Below, in pieces: positions 41,399 through 49,651 of a DNA stretch of 64,000 nt. The stretch is from the NCBI RefSeq assembly GCF_050699915.1, contig NZ_JBOHGA010000003.1, positions 1 to 64,000 of the forward strand, in the 5' to 3' direction. The translations under genes and the position numbers were made by a program. A model generated the notes under the pieces. That model made no database searches and was not told the origin of the DNA. It saw nothing but the letters and a program-made list of their open reading frames with translations. Source of the DNA: Actinophytocola sp050699915 (lineage in GTDB: Bacteria; Actinomycetota; Actinomycetes; Mycobacteriales; Pseudonocardiaceae). How positions within the stretch are numbered: position 1 is the stretch's first letter; every line of letters begins with the position of its first letter.

Positions 41399-42457
41399 TC
41401 AGGAGTCGAAGCCGATGTCCAGGTAGGAGTCGACGTTCTCCTTGGTCACCACGGCCGAGTAGGTCGTGATGAACGCGGGGATCTCGTGCTCGGCGAAGTC
41501 GGCGACGCCCTTGTTCTGGCCGAGCAGCCGGGCGAGGGAGATGGACGTGGACGCCATCGACGGGCTGTACAGGACGGTCGCCTTGATGACCGTGTTGTCG
41601 GCCTTGATGCGGTCCATCATGTCCCGCGAGCCGGCGCCACCGAGCATGATGAACTCGCTGCGGCTGGCCGAGTCGATGGCCGCCATCACGCCGATGCCCT
41701 GGTCGTCGTCGTGGTTCCACAGCGCGTCCAGCCTGGTCGCGCCCTGCAGCAGGTTCGCGGTCTGCTTCTCGCCGGACTCCGCGGTGAACTCCGCCGCCAC
41801 CCGCGGGCCGACCTTGAACCCGTTGCGCGCCAACGCGTCCTTGAAGCCCTTGCTGCGTTCCTGGGTCAGCGGCAGCGAGTCGATGCCGGCCACCTCGCCG
41901 ATGATCGGGCTGGCGACGCTCTTGGCCTTCATCTGCTCGGCGATGTAGTTGCCGGCGTTGACGCCCATCCGGTAGTTGTCGCCGCCGATCCACGTGCGGT
42001 AGGCGAGCGGCGTGTCGAACACCCGGTCCAGGTTGATCACCGGGATGTCCTTGTCCATCACCTCCTGCGCGGTGGCGGTCAGCGCCTTGCCGTCGAAGGG
42101 CAGGATGACCAGCACGTCGACGCCCTCGTTCACCAGCGACTCGACCTGAGCGATCTGCTGGTTGACGTCGTTGGTGCCCTCGGTGGCCTTCAGCGTCACG
42201 TCCTCGAACGCCTCCGACTGGGCCTGCGCGTTCTTGGTGATGGCCGCGATCCAGCCGTGGTCGGCGGCCGGTGCGGAGAAGCCGATCGTGACCTCCTTGC
42301 CGGGCTGGTCGTTGTCGCCACCGCCGGCGGCGACCTGCCCATCGTTGCCGGCGTTGGCCGGCTCGTTCGAGGTGCAGCCGACGACCAGCGCGCTCGCGCC
42401 GAGCGCGGAGGCGCCGAAGAGGAACCGGCGACGGGCCAGGGACGGGTCGTGGGACAT
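41399..42457 (-). CDS. Sugar ABC transporter substrate-binding lipoprotein
   Basis: 352 residues. The signal sequence combines a twin-arginine motif (ARRRFLFGASALGASAL) with a lipobox cysteine (VVGC), so the protein is probably Tat-exported and lipid-anchored. The mature part is a type I periplasmic-binding fold of the RbsB/XylF kind: VTIGFSAPAADHGWIAAITKNAQ, VDVLVILPFDGKALTATAQE, PVINLDRVF, DALWNHDDDQGIGVMAAI. It captures an aldose, probably xylose or a related sugar judging by xylA. It follows the permease gene after 44 bases. Confidence 0.93.
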   Translation of the reverse strand: MSHDPSLARRRFLFGASALGASALVVGCTSNEPANAGNDGQVAAGGGDNDQPGKEVTIGFSAPAADHGWIAAITKNAQAQSEAFEDVTLKATEGTNDVNQQIAQVESLVNEGVDVLVILPFDGKALTATAQEVMDKDIPVINLDRVFDTPLAYRTWIGGDNYRMGVNAGNYIAEQMKAKSVASPIIGEVAGIDSLPLTQERSKGFKDALARNGFKVGPRVAAEFTAESGEKQTANLLQGATRLDALWNHDDDQGIGVMAAIDSASRSEFIMLGGAGSRDMMDRIKADNTVIKATVLYSPSMASTSISLARLLGQNKGVADFAEHEIPAFITTYSAVVTKENVDSYLDIGFDS

Positions 42458-42501
42458 GGGTACTCCCTTGTGCGGTCTGAAGTGGACAGTGGAGGGCGGG
42501 G

Positions 42502-43569
42502 CTATGTCTTTCGTGTCTTGCGGGTTCGGAGCGTGGTGGACTGGAGCAGCACCGCGGCGACGATGATCACGCCCTTGGCGATGTTCTGGATGTCCGTCTC
42601 GAGGTTGTTCTGGGTGAAGATGCTGTTCACCACGGTGAAGATCAGCACGCCGATGAGGGTGCCGATCAACGTGCCGCGGCCGCCGGTCAGCAACGTGCCG
42701 CCGATGACGACCGCCGCGATCGCGTCCAGCTCGTAGAACTGACCGTTGGTCGACGCGCCCGATGTGGTGCGGGCGACGACCATGAGCGCCGCGATCCCGC
42801 AGCACAGGCCGGCGAGCGCGTACACGTACGCGGTGTGCCGCTTGACGTTGATGCCGGCCAGACGAGCGGCCTCGGCGTTGCCGCCGACCGCGAACGTGCG
42901 GCGGCCGAACGTGGTGCGGTTGAGCAACACCCAGCCGGCCGCGAACACCACGGCGAGCATCCAGATCAGCACCGGGATGCCCAGCAGGTCGCCGCGGAAG
43001 AACTCGAGGTAGCCCTGCACGGTGACGACCTGCGTGCGCCGCTCGGAGAGCCGCTCGGCGAGGCCGCGTGCGGAGGCGTACATGGCGAGCGTCGCGATGA
43101 ACGGCACCACCCGGCCGTACGAGACCAGCACGCCGTTGATCAGACCCGCGCCCAGGCCGACCGCGAGCGCGCAGCCCACCATCACCCACGCCCCGTAGGA
43201 CTGGGTGGCGAGCGTGGTCATCCAGACGCTGGCGAGCGCCACCATCGAGCCGACCGACAGGTCGATGCCGCCCGAGATGATCACGAACGTCATGCCGACG
43301 CTGACCACGCCGATCGCCGCCGCGAGGCGCAGCATCGTGGAGATGTTGCTCTCGGACAGGAACGTGTCGGGCTGGGTGATGTACCCGACCACGCATAGCG
43401 CGAGGAGCACGCCGATCAGGATCGCCAGCCGGATGTCCATCCGCAGCCCGCTCGGCGTGCGCACGCCACCGGTCGGACCGGTCTGCACCGGCTCGGCCTC
43501 GAGCGCGGCCTTGGCCTCCGGATCCGGCTTAGGGTCCATTGTGGACTCCTTGGCCTCGACATCACTCAC
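42502..43569 (-). CDS. Sugar ABC transporter permease (RbsC/XylH type)
   Basis: 355 residues; a hydrophilic 45-residue N-terminus is followed by about eight to ten membrane segments. Family motifs are ISGGIDLSVGSMVALASV and FAVGGNAEAARLAGINVKR. Start GTG 43569 overlaps the ATPase stop (GTGA). It forms a homodimeric channel with the RbsA-type ATPase. TCCATTGTGGA, one of the iterated near-palindromes, lies in its N-terminal codons (STMD). Confidence 0.93.
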   Translation of the reverse strand: MSDVEAKESTMDPKPDPEAKAALEAEPVQTGPTGGVRTPSGLRMDIRLAILIGVLLALCVVGYITQPDTFLSESNISTMLRLAAAIGVVSVGMTFVIISGGIDLSVGSMVALASVWMTTLATQSYGAWVMVGCALAVGLGAGLINGVLVSYGRVVPFIATLAMYASARGLAERLSERRTQVVTVQGYLEFFRGDLLGIPVLIWMLAVVFAAGWVLLNRTTFGRRTFAVGGNAEAARLAGINVKRHTAYVYALAGLCCGIAALMVVARTTSGASTNGQFYELDAIAAVVIGGTLLTGGRGTLIGTLIGVLIFTVVNSIFTQNNLETDIQNIAKGVIIVAAVLLQSTTLRTRKTRKT

Positions 43570-45110
43570 GCCATCACCTCGCTACCTTCCATGACCATGT
43601 CGAGCACGGCCGCCTCGGTGAGCTCGCTCGCCGGCGCCTCGGTGAGCAGGCGGCCCTCACGCATCACGAGCACCCGGTCGGACAGACCGAGCACCTCCGG
43701 AACCTCGCTGGAGACCAGGACCACGGCGACCCCGGCCGCCGCGAGCTCGTGGATCAGCCGGTACAGCTCGGCCCGCGCGCCGACGTCGACGCCGCGGGTC
43801 GGCTCGTCCAGCAGCAACACCTTGCAGTCGCGCACCAGCCAGCGGGCCACGACGGCCTTCTGCTGGTTGCCGCCCGACAGCGTGCGCACCACGCGGCGCG
43901 GGTCGGCCGGGCGCAGGTCGAGCCGCTCGAGCGTGGCGCGCGAGTCGCGCAGCTCCCGGTTGTGGTCGGTGAACCCGACCCGGCTGTACTCCGGCAGGCT
44001 CGCGAGCGTCACGTTGTCGGCCACCGACTGGTCCAGCAGCAGGCCCTGGCTCTTGCGCTCCTCCGGCGCGAGCCCGACCCCGGCGGCGACCGCGGCGGGC
44101 ACGCTGCCCGGCCGCAGCCGCTTGTCGTTGACCCAGACCGTGCCGGCGTCGGGCTTGCGCGCGCCGAACACCGTCTCCAGGACCTCGCTGCGGCCGGCGC
44201 CGACCAGGCCCGCGAGCCCGACGATCTCGCCGGCGTGCACGGTGAAGCTGACGTCGTGGAACTCGCTGCCCCGGGTGAGCCCCTCGACCCGCAGCACCTC
44301 GTTCGATTCGTCCACAGTGGACACCTCGCGCTTGGGGAAGACGGTCTCCACCATGCGGCCGGACATCAGGTTCACCAGCTCGCTCGTCGACGTCTTCGCC
44401 GCGTCGAGGCCGGCGGCGACCGTGCGGCCGTCCTTGAGCACGGTGACCCGGTGGCCGATGCGGCGGATCTCGTCCAGGCGGTGGGAGATGTAGACGACCG
44501 AGACGCCCTCGGCGGTCAGCTCGGCCACGATCCGGAACAGGTTGTCGACCTCGTCGGCGGCGAGCGCGGCGGTCGGCTCGTCCATGACGATCAGCCGGGC
44601 GTCGTGCACGAGCGCGCGGGCCATCGACACCAGCTGCTGGCCGGCCGAGGACAGCAACGCGACCTCGCGGCCGGGCGGGATCTCCGGGTGGCCCAGCCGG
44701 CGCATGAGCGCGCGGGTCTCGTTGCGCATCCGCCGCCGCTGCGGGAAGCCGAAAACCGCGGGCTCGTGGCCGAGGAAGATGTTCTCCGCGACCGACACCC
44801 CGTCGACGAGGTCCAGCTCCTGGTACATCGTCGCGATGCCGCGGTTCAGGGCGGCGACCGGCGAGCCGAGTGTCGTGGGCTCACCGCGCCAGCTGATCTC
44901 CCCCTCGTCCGGCTGGTGCGCGCCGGAGAGAACCTTGATCAGCGTCGACTTGCCCGCGCCGTTCTGGCCGAGCAGGCAGTGCACCTCGCCCGCGCGGACC
45001 TCGAGGTCCACGCCGTCCAGCGCACGCACGCCGGGGAACGTCTTGACGATGCCGGACATCGTCAAGAGAACCTCGGCGTTCTCGTCGTACTCGGTACGCA
45101 GCTCTGTCAC
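43566..45110 (-). CDS. Sugar ABC transporter ATPase (RbsA/XylG type)
   Basis: 514 residues from GTG 45110, overlapping the ROK gene stop by four bases. Two cassettes: Walker A GQNGAGKST with LLSSAGQQLVSMARAL and LIVMDEPTA in the first, GLVGAGRSE and LSGGNQQKAVVARWL with VLLLDEPTRG in the second. It energises sugar import through the adjacent permease. Co-translation with the ROK repressor ahead of it suggests feedback control of transporter level. Confidence 0.94.
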   Translation of the reverse strand: MTELRTEYDENAEVLLTMSGIVKTFPGVRALDGVDLEVRAGEVHCLLGQNGAGKSTLIKVLSGAHQPDEGEISWRGEPTTLGSPVAALNRGIATMYQELDLVDGVSVAENIFLGHEPAVFGFPQRRRMRNETRALMRRLGHPEIPPGREVALLSSAGQQLVSMARALVHDARLIVMDEPTAALAADEVDNLFRIVAELTAEGVSVVYISHRLDEIRRIGHRVTVLKDGRTVAAGLDAAKTSTSELVNLMSGRMVETVFPKREVSTVDESNEVLRVEGLTRGSEFHDVSFTVHAGEIVGLAGLVGAGRSEVLETVFGARKPDAGTVWVNDKRLRPGSVPAAVAAGVGLAPEERKSQGLLLDQSVADNVTLASLPEYSRVGFTDHNRELRDSRATLERLDLRPADPRRVVRTLSGGNQQKAVVARWLVRDCKVLLLDEPTRGVDVGARAELYRLIHELAAAGVAVVLVSSEVPEVLGLSDRVLVMREGRLLTEAPASELTEAAVLDMVMEGSEVMA

Positions 45111-46405
45111 GCCGGCGCCTCCTCGTCGTCGGGTTGGCTGGTCGGGACGACCGTCGGGTCGTCGAGAACGCGGTGCAGGGCCGCGAGCGCGCCGCCGGTG
45201 GTGGCCGCGGTGAAGCCGAGCGTCGAGCCGACCACCCGGGCCCCGCCGGCGCCGGGGGCGAGCACGTTGGCCACGACCTCGTTGCGGATCGGCTCGACGA
45301 GCCACTCGGGCAGTGCGGCGAAGTACCCGCCGAGCACCACGACGGCCGGGTTGAGCAGGTTGACCAGGACCGCCACGCCGAGCCCGAGTGCGGTGCCGAT
45401 CTGGTGCAGGGCGTCCAGCGTGCGGCGGTCCCGCTGCTCGGCCCGCGCCCGGACGATGCCCATCCGCTTGTCGAGGTCGAGCGTGGGGTCGCGGACCGGG
45501 TCGTCGGGGTCGGCGCACGCGTGCAGCAGGGCACCGAGGCCGACCTGGGTCTCCCAGCAGCCGCGCCGCCCGCAGGAGCAGTACGGACCGAGCGGGTCCA
45601 TGGCCATGTGCCCGATCTCGCCGGCGAAGCCGATCGAGCCGCGGATCAGCCGGCCGCCGGCGATCACGCCGCAGCCGATGCCGAAGTCGCCGGTGAGGTA
45701 GGCGAGGTCGGTGACGTTCCCGCTCATGGTGGCGAGCTCGGCCTCCGCGCCGAGGTTGGCGTCGTTGTCGACGGCGATGTGGTCCAGCGGCAGCCGGGTG
45801 CGCGCGGCCAGCCCGTCCGCGACCGCGACGTCGCGCCACCGCAGCCGCGGGGCGAAGGTGACGGTGCCGGCGTCGCGGTCGACCAGGCCCGGGACCGAGA
45901 CGGTGAGCCCGACCGGCGGGCCGACGAGGCCCTCGACCTCGGCGAGGGCGGTGTTGGCGAGCTCGGCGAGCTGGTCGATCGCGCGCTCGGGCCCGATGCC
46001 CGGCACGTCGCAGAGGACCCGTCGGCGGAAGAGGAGCTCGCCGGACAGGTCCGTGACGGCCGCGCCGACGTGTCCGACGTGCACGTCCAGCCCGATGCCG
46101 CACACGCTGGTCGGCCGCAGGTCCACGAGCTGGCCGGGCCGGCCCTGCCCGCCCGCGGAGACGCCGGCGGAGTGCACGAGCCCGCGCAGCTCGAGGTCGG
46201 TGACCAGGCTGGAGACGGTGGCCTTGGAGAGGCCGGAGCGGACCGCCAACTGGGCCCGGGACAGCGCGCCGTGCTCGCGGAGGGTCCGCACCAGAAGTGC
46301 GAGGTTCCCTCGGCGCAGACCAGCCTGGTCCACGGGGCGGCTCTGGCCCACCGGCTCTACTCCACTTCGTTGAGGCGCCGATCGAACATCGGTGCTCAAG
46401 CTCAC
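45107..46405 (-). CDS. ROK family transcriptional repressor (xyl operon)
   Basis: 432 residues from GTG 46405. The frame stays open up to a GTG at 46426, but a likely promoter -10 box at 46428-46433 puts the transcription start downstream of that codon, so the shorter start is preferred. An N-terminal winged helix (RRGNLALLVRTLREHGALS, SGLSKATVSSLVTDLE) is joined to a ROK sugar-kinase-like domain with GIGCGVIAGG and the zinc motif GPYCSCGRRGCWE. It binds sugar and releases operator DNA. It heads the importer-xylA operon and probably represses it, in the manner of XylR. Confidence 0.88.
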   Translation of the reverse strand: MSLSTDVRSAPQRSGVEPVGQSRPVDQAGLRRGNLALLVRTLREHGALSRAQLAVRSGLSKATVSSLVTDLELRGLVHSAGVSAGGQGRPGQLVDLRPTSVCGIGLDVHVGHVGAAVTDLSGELLFRRRVLCDVPGIGPERAIDQLAELANTALAEVEGLVGPPVGLTVSVPGLVDRDAGTVTFAPRLRWRDVAVADGLAARTRLPLDHIAVDNDANLGAEAELATMSGNVTDLAYLTGDFGIGCGVIAGGRLIRGSIGFAGEIGHMAMDPLGPYCSCGRRGCWETQVGLGALLHACADPDDPVRDPTLDLDKRMGIVRARAEQRDRRTLDALHQIGTALGLGVAVLVNLLNPAVVVLGGYFAALPEWLVEPIRNEVVANVLAPGAGGARVVGSTLGFTAATTGGALAALHRVLDDPTVVPTSQPDDEEAPA

Positions 46406-46427
46406 AAGAAAGCGTCCCGTAGGCACA

Positions 46428-46457
46428 TCTATCGAGGCAATACGCCGTTTGGCGCAA
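46428..46457 (-). promoter_or_regulatory. Probable promoter of the ROK-ABC-xylA operon
   Basis: On the minus strand TTGCGC (46452-46457) and GATAGA (46428-46433) are separated by 18 bases in an AT-richer stretch. A start about 16 bases before GTG 46405 follows. This is the best -35/-10 pair I see for the operon. Confidence 0.45.
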
Positions 46458-46557
46458 CATCCAGGCCGGTCTTTCGCGGAGAAGCGTCAAAAGTTTGGCT
46501 GATTCAACACGAAGCTACAAACCAGTCCACGTGGGTAACCAACAGCAACCGCGGGGC

Positions 46558-47769
46558 CTACTCCCGGGGGGAGGGGACGGCAAATGTTCGATCTGTTGCC
46601 GACCAGGCTGCGCCGGTTACGCCGGCCAGTTCGCCGAGCTCCGAGAGCACGATCGGCAGGTTGCCCGTCGCCAGGGGAAGCGAGCGGCGGTACACCGAGC
46701 TGCGCACCTCGGCGAGCAGCGGGTGCCCGAGCCGGGACACGCCGCCGCCGATGACGACCATGCCCGGGTTCAGGAAGCTCACCAGCGAGGCCACCACGTG
46801 CCCGAGCCGCCGCCCGCCCTCGCGGACCAGGTTGGCCGCCGCGAAGTCGCCGGCCACCGCCGCCTCGCCGACGTCCTGTGCGGTCAGCTTGCCGCGCTGG
46901 GTGAGCAGCTCGGCGAGCATCGTGGACCGGCCGCTGCGCGCCAGCGTCAACGCGTCGCGGGCCAGCGCCGCGCCGCCGAAGTACGCCTCCAGGCAGCCGA
47001 CCTCGCCGCACGCGCAGGCCGGGCCGTAGTCGTCGAGCCGGATGTGGCCGATGTCGCCCGCGGTGCCGGCCACCCCGCGGTACACCCGGCCGCCGAGCAC
47101 GATGCCGCAGCCGATGCCGGTGCCGACCTTGACGAAGATGAGGTCGTCCAGGGACCGGGCGACTCCGGCGTGCCGCTCGCCCAGCGCCATCACGTTCACG
47201 TCGTTGTCCACGGTGACCGGGCAGCCCCACTTCCCGGCGAGCTCGTCGCGCACCGGATACCGGTCCCAGCCGGGCATGATCGGCGGCGCGACCGGCATGC
47301 CGTCGCGGAAGCTGACCGGCCCGGGCAGGCCGATGCCGGCGCCGATGAGCCGGCCGGGCGCCTTGTCCCGCACCCGGTTGACGAGGTCCACGACCAGTCC
47401 GAGCACCGGCACCGGGCCGAGCCGGACCTCGCAGTCCTCGCTCTCGCTGGCCAGCACCTCGCAGCGGCCGTCGGTGATCGCGACGTTGACCGACGTGGCG
47501 CCGACGTCGGCGGCCACGAACCGCAGGTCGTCGGCCAGGTGCACGAGCGTGGAGCGCCGGCCGCCGCGGCTCGCGGCCGGGCCGCCGATCTCCACCAGGC
47601 CGGTGTCGACGAGCCGGGTCAGCTCGCCGGTCAGCTTCGCCCTCGGCAGGTCGAGCCGCTCGCCGAGCGCCACCCGGGACATCGGTCCCTCGTCCCGCAG
47701 CAACGCGAGCAGCCTGGACTGTTGGCGGGAACGGACGCCCGGCTGCTGGCCGGCGTTCGATGCGGTCAT
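46558..47769 (-). CDS. ROK family regulator or glucokinase-like protein
   Basis: 403 residues from ATG 47769 with GAGGAG 7 bases upstream; an upstream in-frame start at 47871 would cross the inverted repeat. Winged helix at the N-terminus (SRQQSRLLALLRDEGPMS, LDLPRAKLTGELTRLV), then the ROK domain with VAADVGATSVNVAIT, KVGTGIGCGIVLGG, and the zinc motif GPACACGEVGCLEAYF. It is a paralogue of the next gene but diverged. It is transcribed on its own and is flanked upstream by a perfect 16-bp inverted repeat, likely its operator. Confidence 0.9.
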   Translation of the reverse strand: MTASNAGQQPGVRSRQQSRLLALLRDEGPMSRVALGERLDLPRAKLTGELTRLVDTGLVEIGGPAASRGGRRSTLVHLADDLRFVAADVGATSVNVAITDGRCEVLASESEDCEVRLGPVPVLGLVVDLVNRVRDKAPGRLIGAGIGLPGPVSFRDGMPVAPPIMPGWDRYPVRDELAGKWGCPVTVDNDVNVMALGERHAGVARSLDDLIFVKVGTGIGCGIVLGGRVYRGVAGTAGDIGHIRLDDYGPACACGEVGCLEAYFGGAALARDALTLARSGRSTMLAELLTQRGKLTAQDVGEAAVAGDFAAANLVREGGRRLGHVVASLVSFLNPGMVVIGGGVSRLGHPLLAEVRSSVYRRSLPLATGNLPIVLSELGELAGVTGAAWSATDRTFAVPSPRE

Positions 47770-47802
47770 GAGCGGACTCCTCGCCGAATGTCTCTTTGGT
47801 GC

Positions 47803-47866
47803 CGAACATGATTCGAAGCTCAACCCGTGACCGCAGGCCCGCTCGAACACCTTCGAATCATGTTCG
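47803..47866. promoter_or_regulatory. Perfect 16-bp inverted repeat upstream of the ROK gene
   Basis: Left arm CGAACATGATTCGAAG (47803-47818) and right arm CTTCGAATCATGTTCG (47851-47866), identical in opposite orientation, 32 bases between. It lies 34 bases upstream of the ROK start and 112 bases upstream of the divergent DUF1508 gene. Two copies of an operator recognised by the ROK protein, able to loop, is the simplest reading; a long hairpin is the alternative. Confidence 0.7.
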
Positions 47867-47977
47867 TCCATTTAACCCCCCGCCCCAGCTGGCCGGACGT
47901 AGACTTCGGCGCCCCGCGACCCGAGTCCCCACCTGGCCGCGGCGTGAATCTGCAACCTGGACCTTCTGGAGATGCGC

Positions 47978-48163
47978 ATGGCGGCGAAGTTCGAGATCTA
48001 CACGGACTCCAAGGGCGAGTTCCGCTTCCGGCTCAAGGCCGGCAACGGCGAGATCGTCGCGACCGGCGAGAGCTACAAGACGAAGTCCGGCGTGATCAAC
48101 GGCGTGGACGCCGTCAAGCGGGCCGCGGCCGAGGGCGAGATCGACGACAAGACCGGCGCCTGA
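47978..48163 (+). CDS. DUF1508 (YegP-like) small protein
   Basis: 61 residues from ATG 47978, six bases after a GGAG site; an ATG six bases upstream is in frame but badly placed. The single DUF1508 domain reads KFEIYTDSKGEFRFRLKAGNG, split as FEIYTD and FRFRLKAGNGEIVATGESY, then KSGVINGVDAVKRAA. These small beta-alpha proteins are widespread, of unknown function, and often stress-linked. It is divergent from the ROK gene and followed by its own terminator. Confidence 0.9.
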   Translation: MAAKFEIYTDSKGEFRFRLKAGNGEIVATGESYKTKSGVINGVDAVKRAAAEGEIDDKTGA

Positions 48164-48182
48164 TCGTCGGCGAATTCACCCC

Positions 48183-48224
48183 GACGGGGGCTTACCGCCA
48201 CGTTTGGCTGGTAGAGCCCCCGTC
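48183..48224 (+). terminator. Terminator after the DUF1508 gene
   Basis: Perfect 10-bp stem (GACGGGGGCT / AGCCCCCGTC) with an inner partial stem (TACC..GGTA) starting 19 bases after the stop codon, followed by CCTCGG rather than a T run. Probable intrinsic terminator of actinobacterial type. Confidence 0.7.
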
Positions 48225-48281
48225 CTCGGCTGCCCGGAGGGTCGGCGCGAGCCAAGTCGACCTTGGCCCTAGGCTGGCTCC

Positions 48282-49604
48282 GTGCGTCACGCAACCGTCA
48301 GGTTCGTTCCCGCCTTCGTCGTGTCGCTGTGTGCCCTGGTCATCGCGGTTGTGGTGGCCGCGCCGGGCGCATCGGCCGGGCAGCGGACAGCCCGCAATGC
48401 CCAGCCGCAGACCCAGGACCAGGGGGGCGCCTGCCAGGCCCGGCAGCTGCCGCCGGCGCCCATCGACACGTCGGAGGAGCCGAAGCCCGGGGAGCCCAGT
48501 CCGGAACCCCTGCCGATACCGGAAGACCCGGTCGGGGGACCACAGATGGGTGACTGCGGCATCGTTCGCCCCGACGGCACGCCCTCACCTCCCGGCGGTC
48601 TCAGCGCCGCCACGTGGACCATCACCGACCTCGAGAGCGGCGACGTGCTGGCCGCCAAGGACCCGCACGCGCGCGAGCGGCCCGCCTCACTGATCAAGAA
48701 CCTGCTCGCCATCGTCGTGATCCGCGAGCTGCGCCCGGACACGAAGGTCAAGGGCACGAAGCAGGACGCGAACCAGGAAGGCACGAAGGTCGGCGTCGGC
48801 CCCGGCGGCAACTACACGGTCGACCAGCTGCTGCACGCGCTGATCATGCGGTCCGGCAACGACGCGGCGTGGGCGCTGGCCCGCGCGCTGGGCGGCGTCG
48901 ACGCGGCGCTGGAGAAGATGAACGCGCTGGCCAAGGAGATCGGTGCGCTCGACACCCGTGCGGCCACCCCCTCCGGCCTCGACGGGCCGGGCATGACGAC
49001 GTCGGCCTACGACCAGAGCCTGATCTTCCGCGCCGCGATGAAGTACGACGAGTTCGCCGAAGCCGCGACCACCCGGTCCATCCAGTTCCCGGGCCACTCC
49101 GGCAAACCCGGCTTCCAGGTCGACAACGACAACCGGCTGCTGGACAGCTACGAGGGCTTCATCGGCGGCAAGACCGGCTTCACCGACGACGCCCGGCACA
49201 CCTACGTGGGCGGGGCCGAGCGCGACGGCCGGCGGCTCGCGGTGGTGCTGTTGCGCGGCGAACGCAACCCGGAGCCGTTGGGCGACCAGGCCGCCAAGCT
49301 GCTGGACTACGGCTTCCGGCTGGCGGCCGCGGACGTGCGCCCGATCGGCGAGCTGGTCGACCGCGCGCCGGAGGCGCAGCCCAAGCAGAGCCAGGACGAC
49401 AACGAGGACGGCGACAACGGCGACGCCGTCCGCGAACCGGTCGACGACGCGGCGGGCACGGTTCCCGCGAGCACGGAGCGCTCGGCCTTCGGCAACGTCG
49501 GCCTGCCGCTGGTGTTGCTCGCCGGCTTGGCGGCGTTCGTGACGATGGCCATGTGGTTCCGGCGGCGGCGGGCCCGCATCGCCCGCGCGAACCGCACGTC
49601 CTGA
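48282..49604 (+). CDS. D-alanyl-D-alanine carboxypeptidase (DacB-like)
   Basis: 440 residues from GTG 48282, with TAGGCT (48270-48275) close upstream suggesting a leaderless mRNA. An N-terminal signal peptide (FVVSLCALVIAVVVAAPGASA), a Pro-rich linker, then a serine carboxypeptidase with SxxK at Ser136-Lys139 (SLIK), SGN at Ser191 and KTG at Lys297. A C-terminal membrane segment (GLPLVLLAGLAAFVTMAMWF) and basic tail anchor it outside the cell. It removes the terminal D-Ala of peptidoglycan stems. Position near the YihY gene and trpS resembles mycobacterial dacB1. Confidence 0.93.
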   Translation: MRHATVRFVPAFVVSLCALVIAVVVAAPGASAGQRTARNAQPQTQDQGGACQARQLPPAPIDTSEEPKPGEPSPEPLPIPEDPVGGPQMGDCGIVRPDGTPSPPGGLSAATWTITDLESGDVLAAKDPHARERPASLIKNLLAIVVIRELRPDTKVKGTKQDANQEGTKVGVGPGGNYTVDQLLHALIMRSGNDAAWALARALGGVDAALEKMNALAKEIGALDTRAATPSGLDGPGMTTSAYDQSLIFRAAMKYDEFAEAATTRSIQFPGHSGKPGFQVDNDNRLLDSYEGFIGGKTGFTDDARHTYVGGAERDGRRLAVVLLRGERNPEPLGDQAAKLLDYGFRLAAADVRPIGELVDRAPEAQPKQSQDDNEDGDNGDAVREPVDDAAGTVPASTERSAFGNVGLPLVLLAGLAAFVTMAMWFRRRRARIARANRTS

Positions 49605-49651
49605 CAGTCCCTCCTGACCGGAGTCCTAACCGGACGTCCATACAGGACAGA

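Noticed and set aside
40328..42736. 802-codon plus-strand frame
   Set aside because: Antisense of the oxidoreductase and sugar-binding protein genes, with shadow-type composition.
43566..46490. 974-codon frame read as a single ROK-ATPase protein
   Set aside because: The front part overlaps the ROK gene in another frame; the ATPase begins at GTG 45110 with a four-base overlap.
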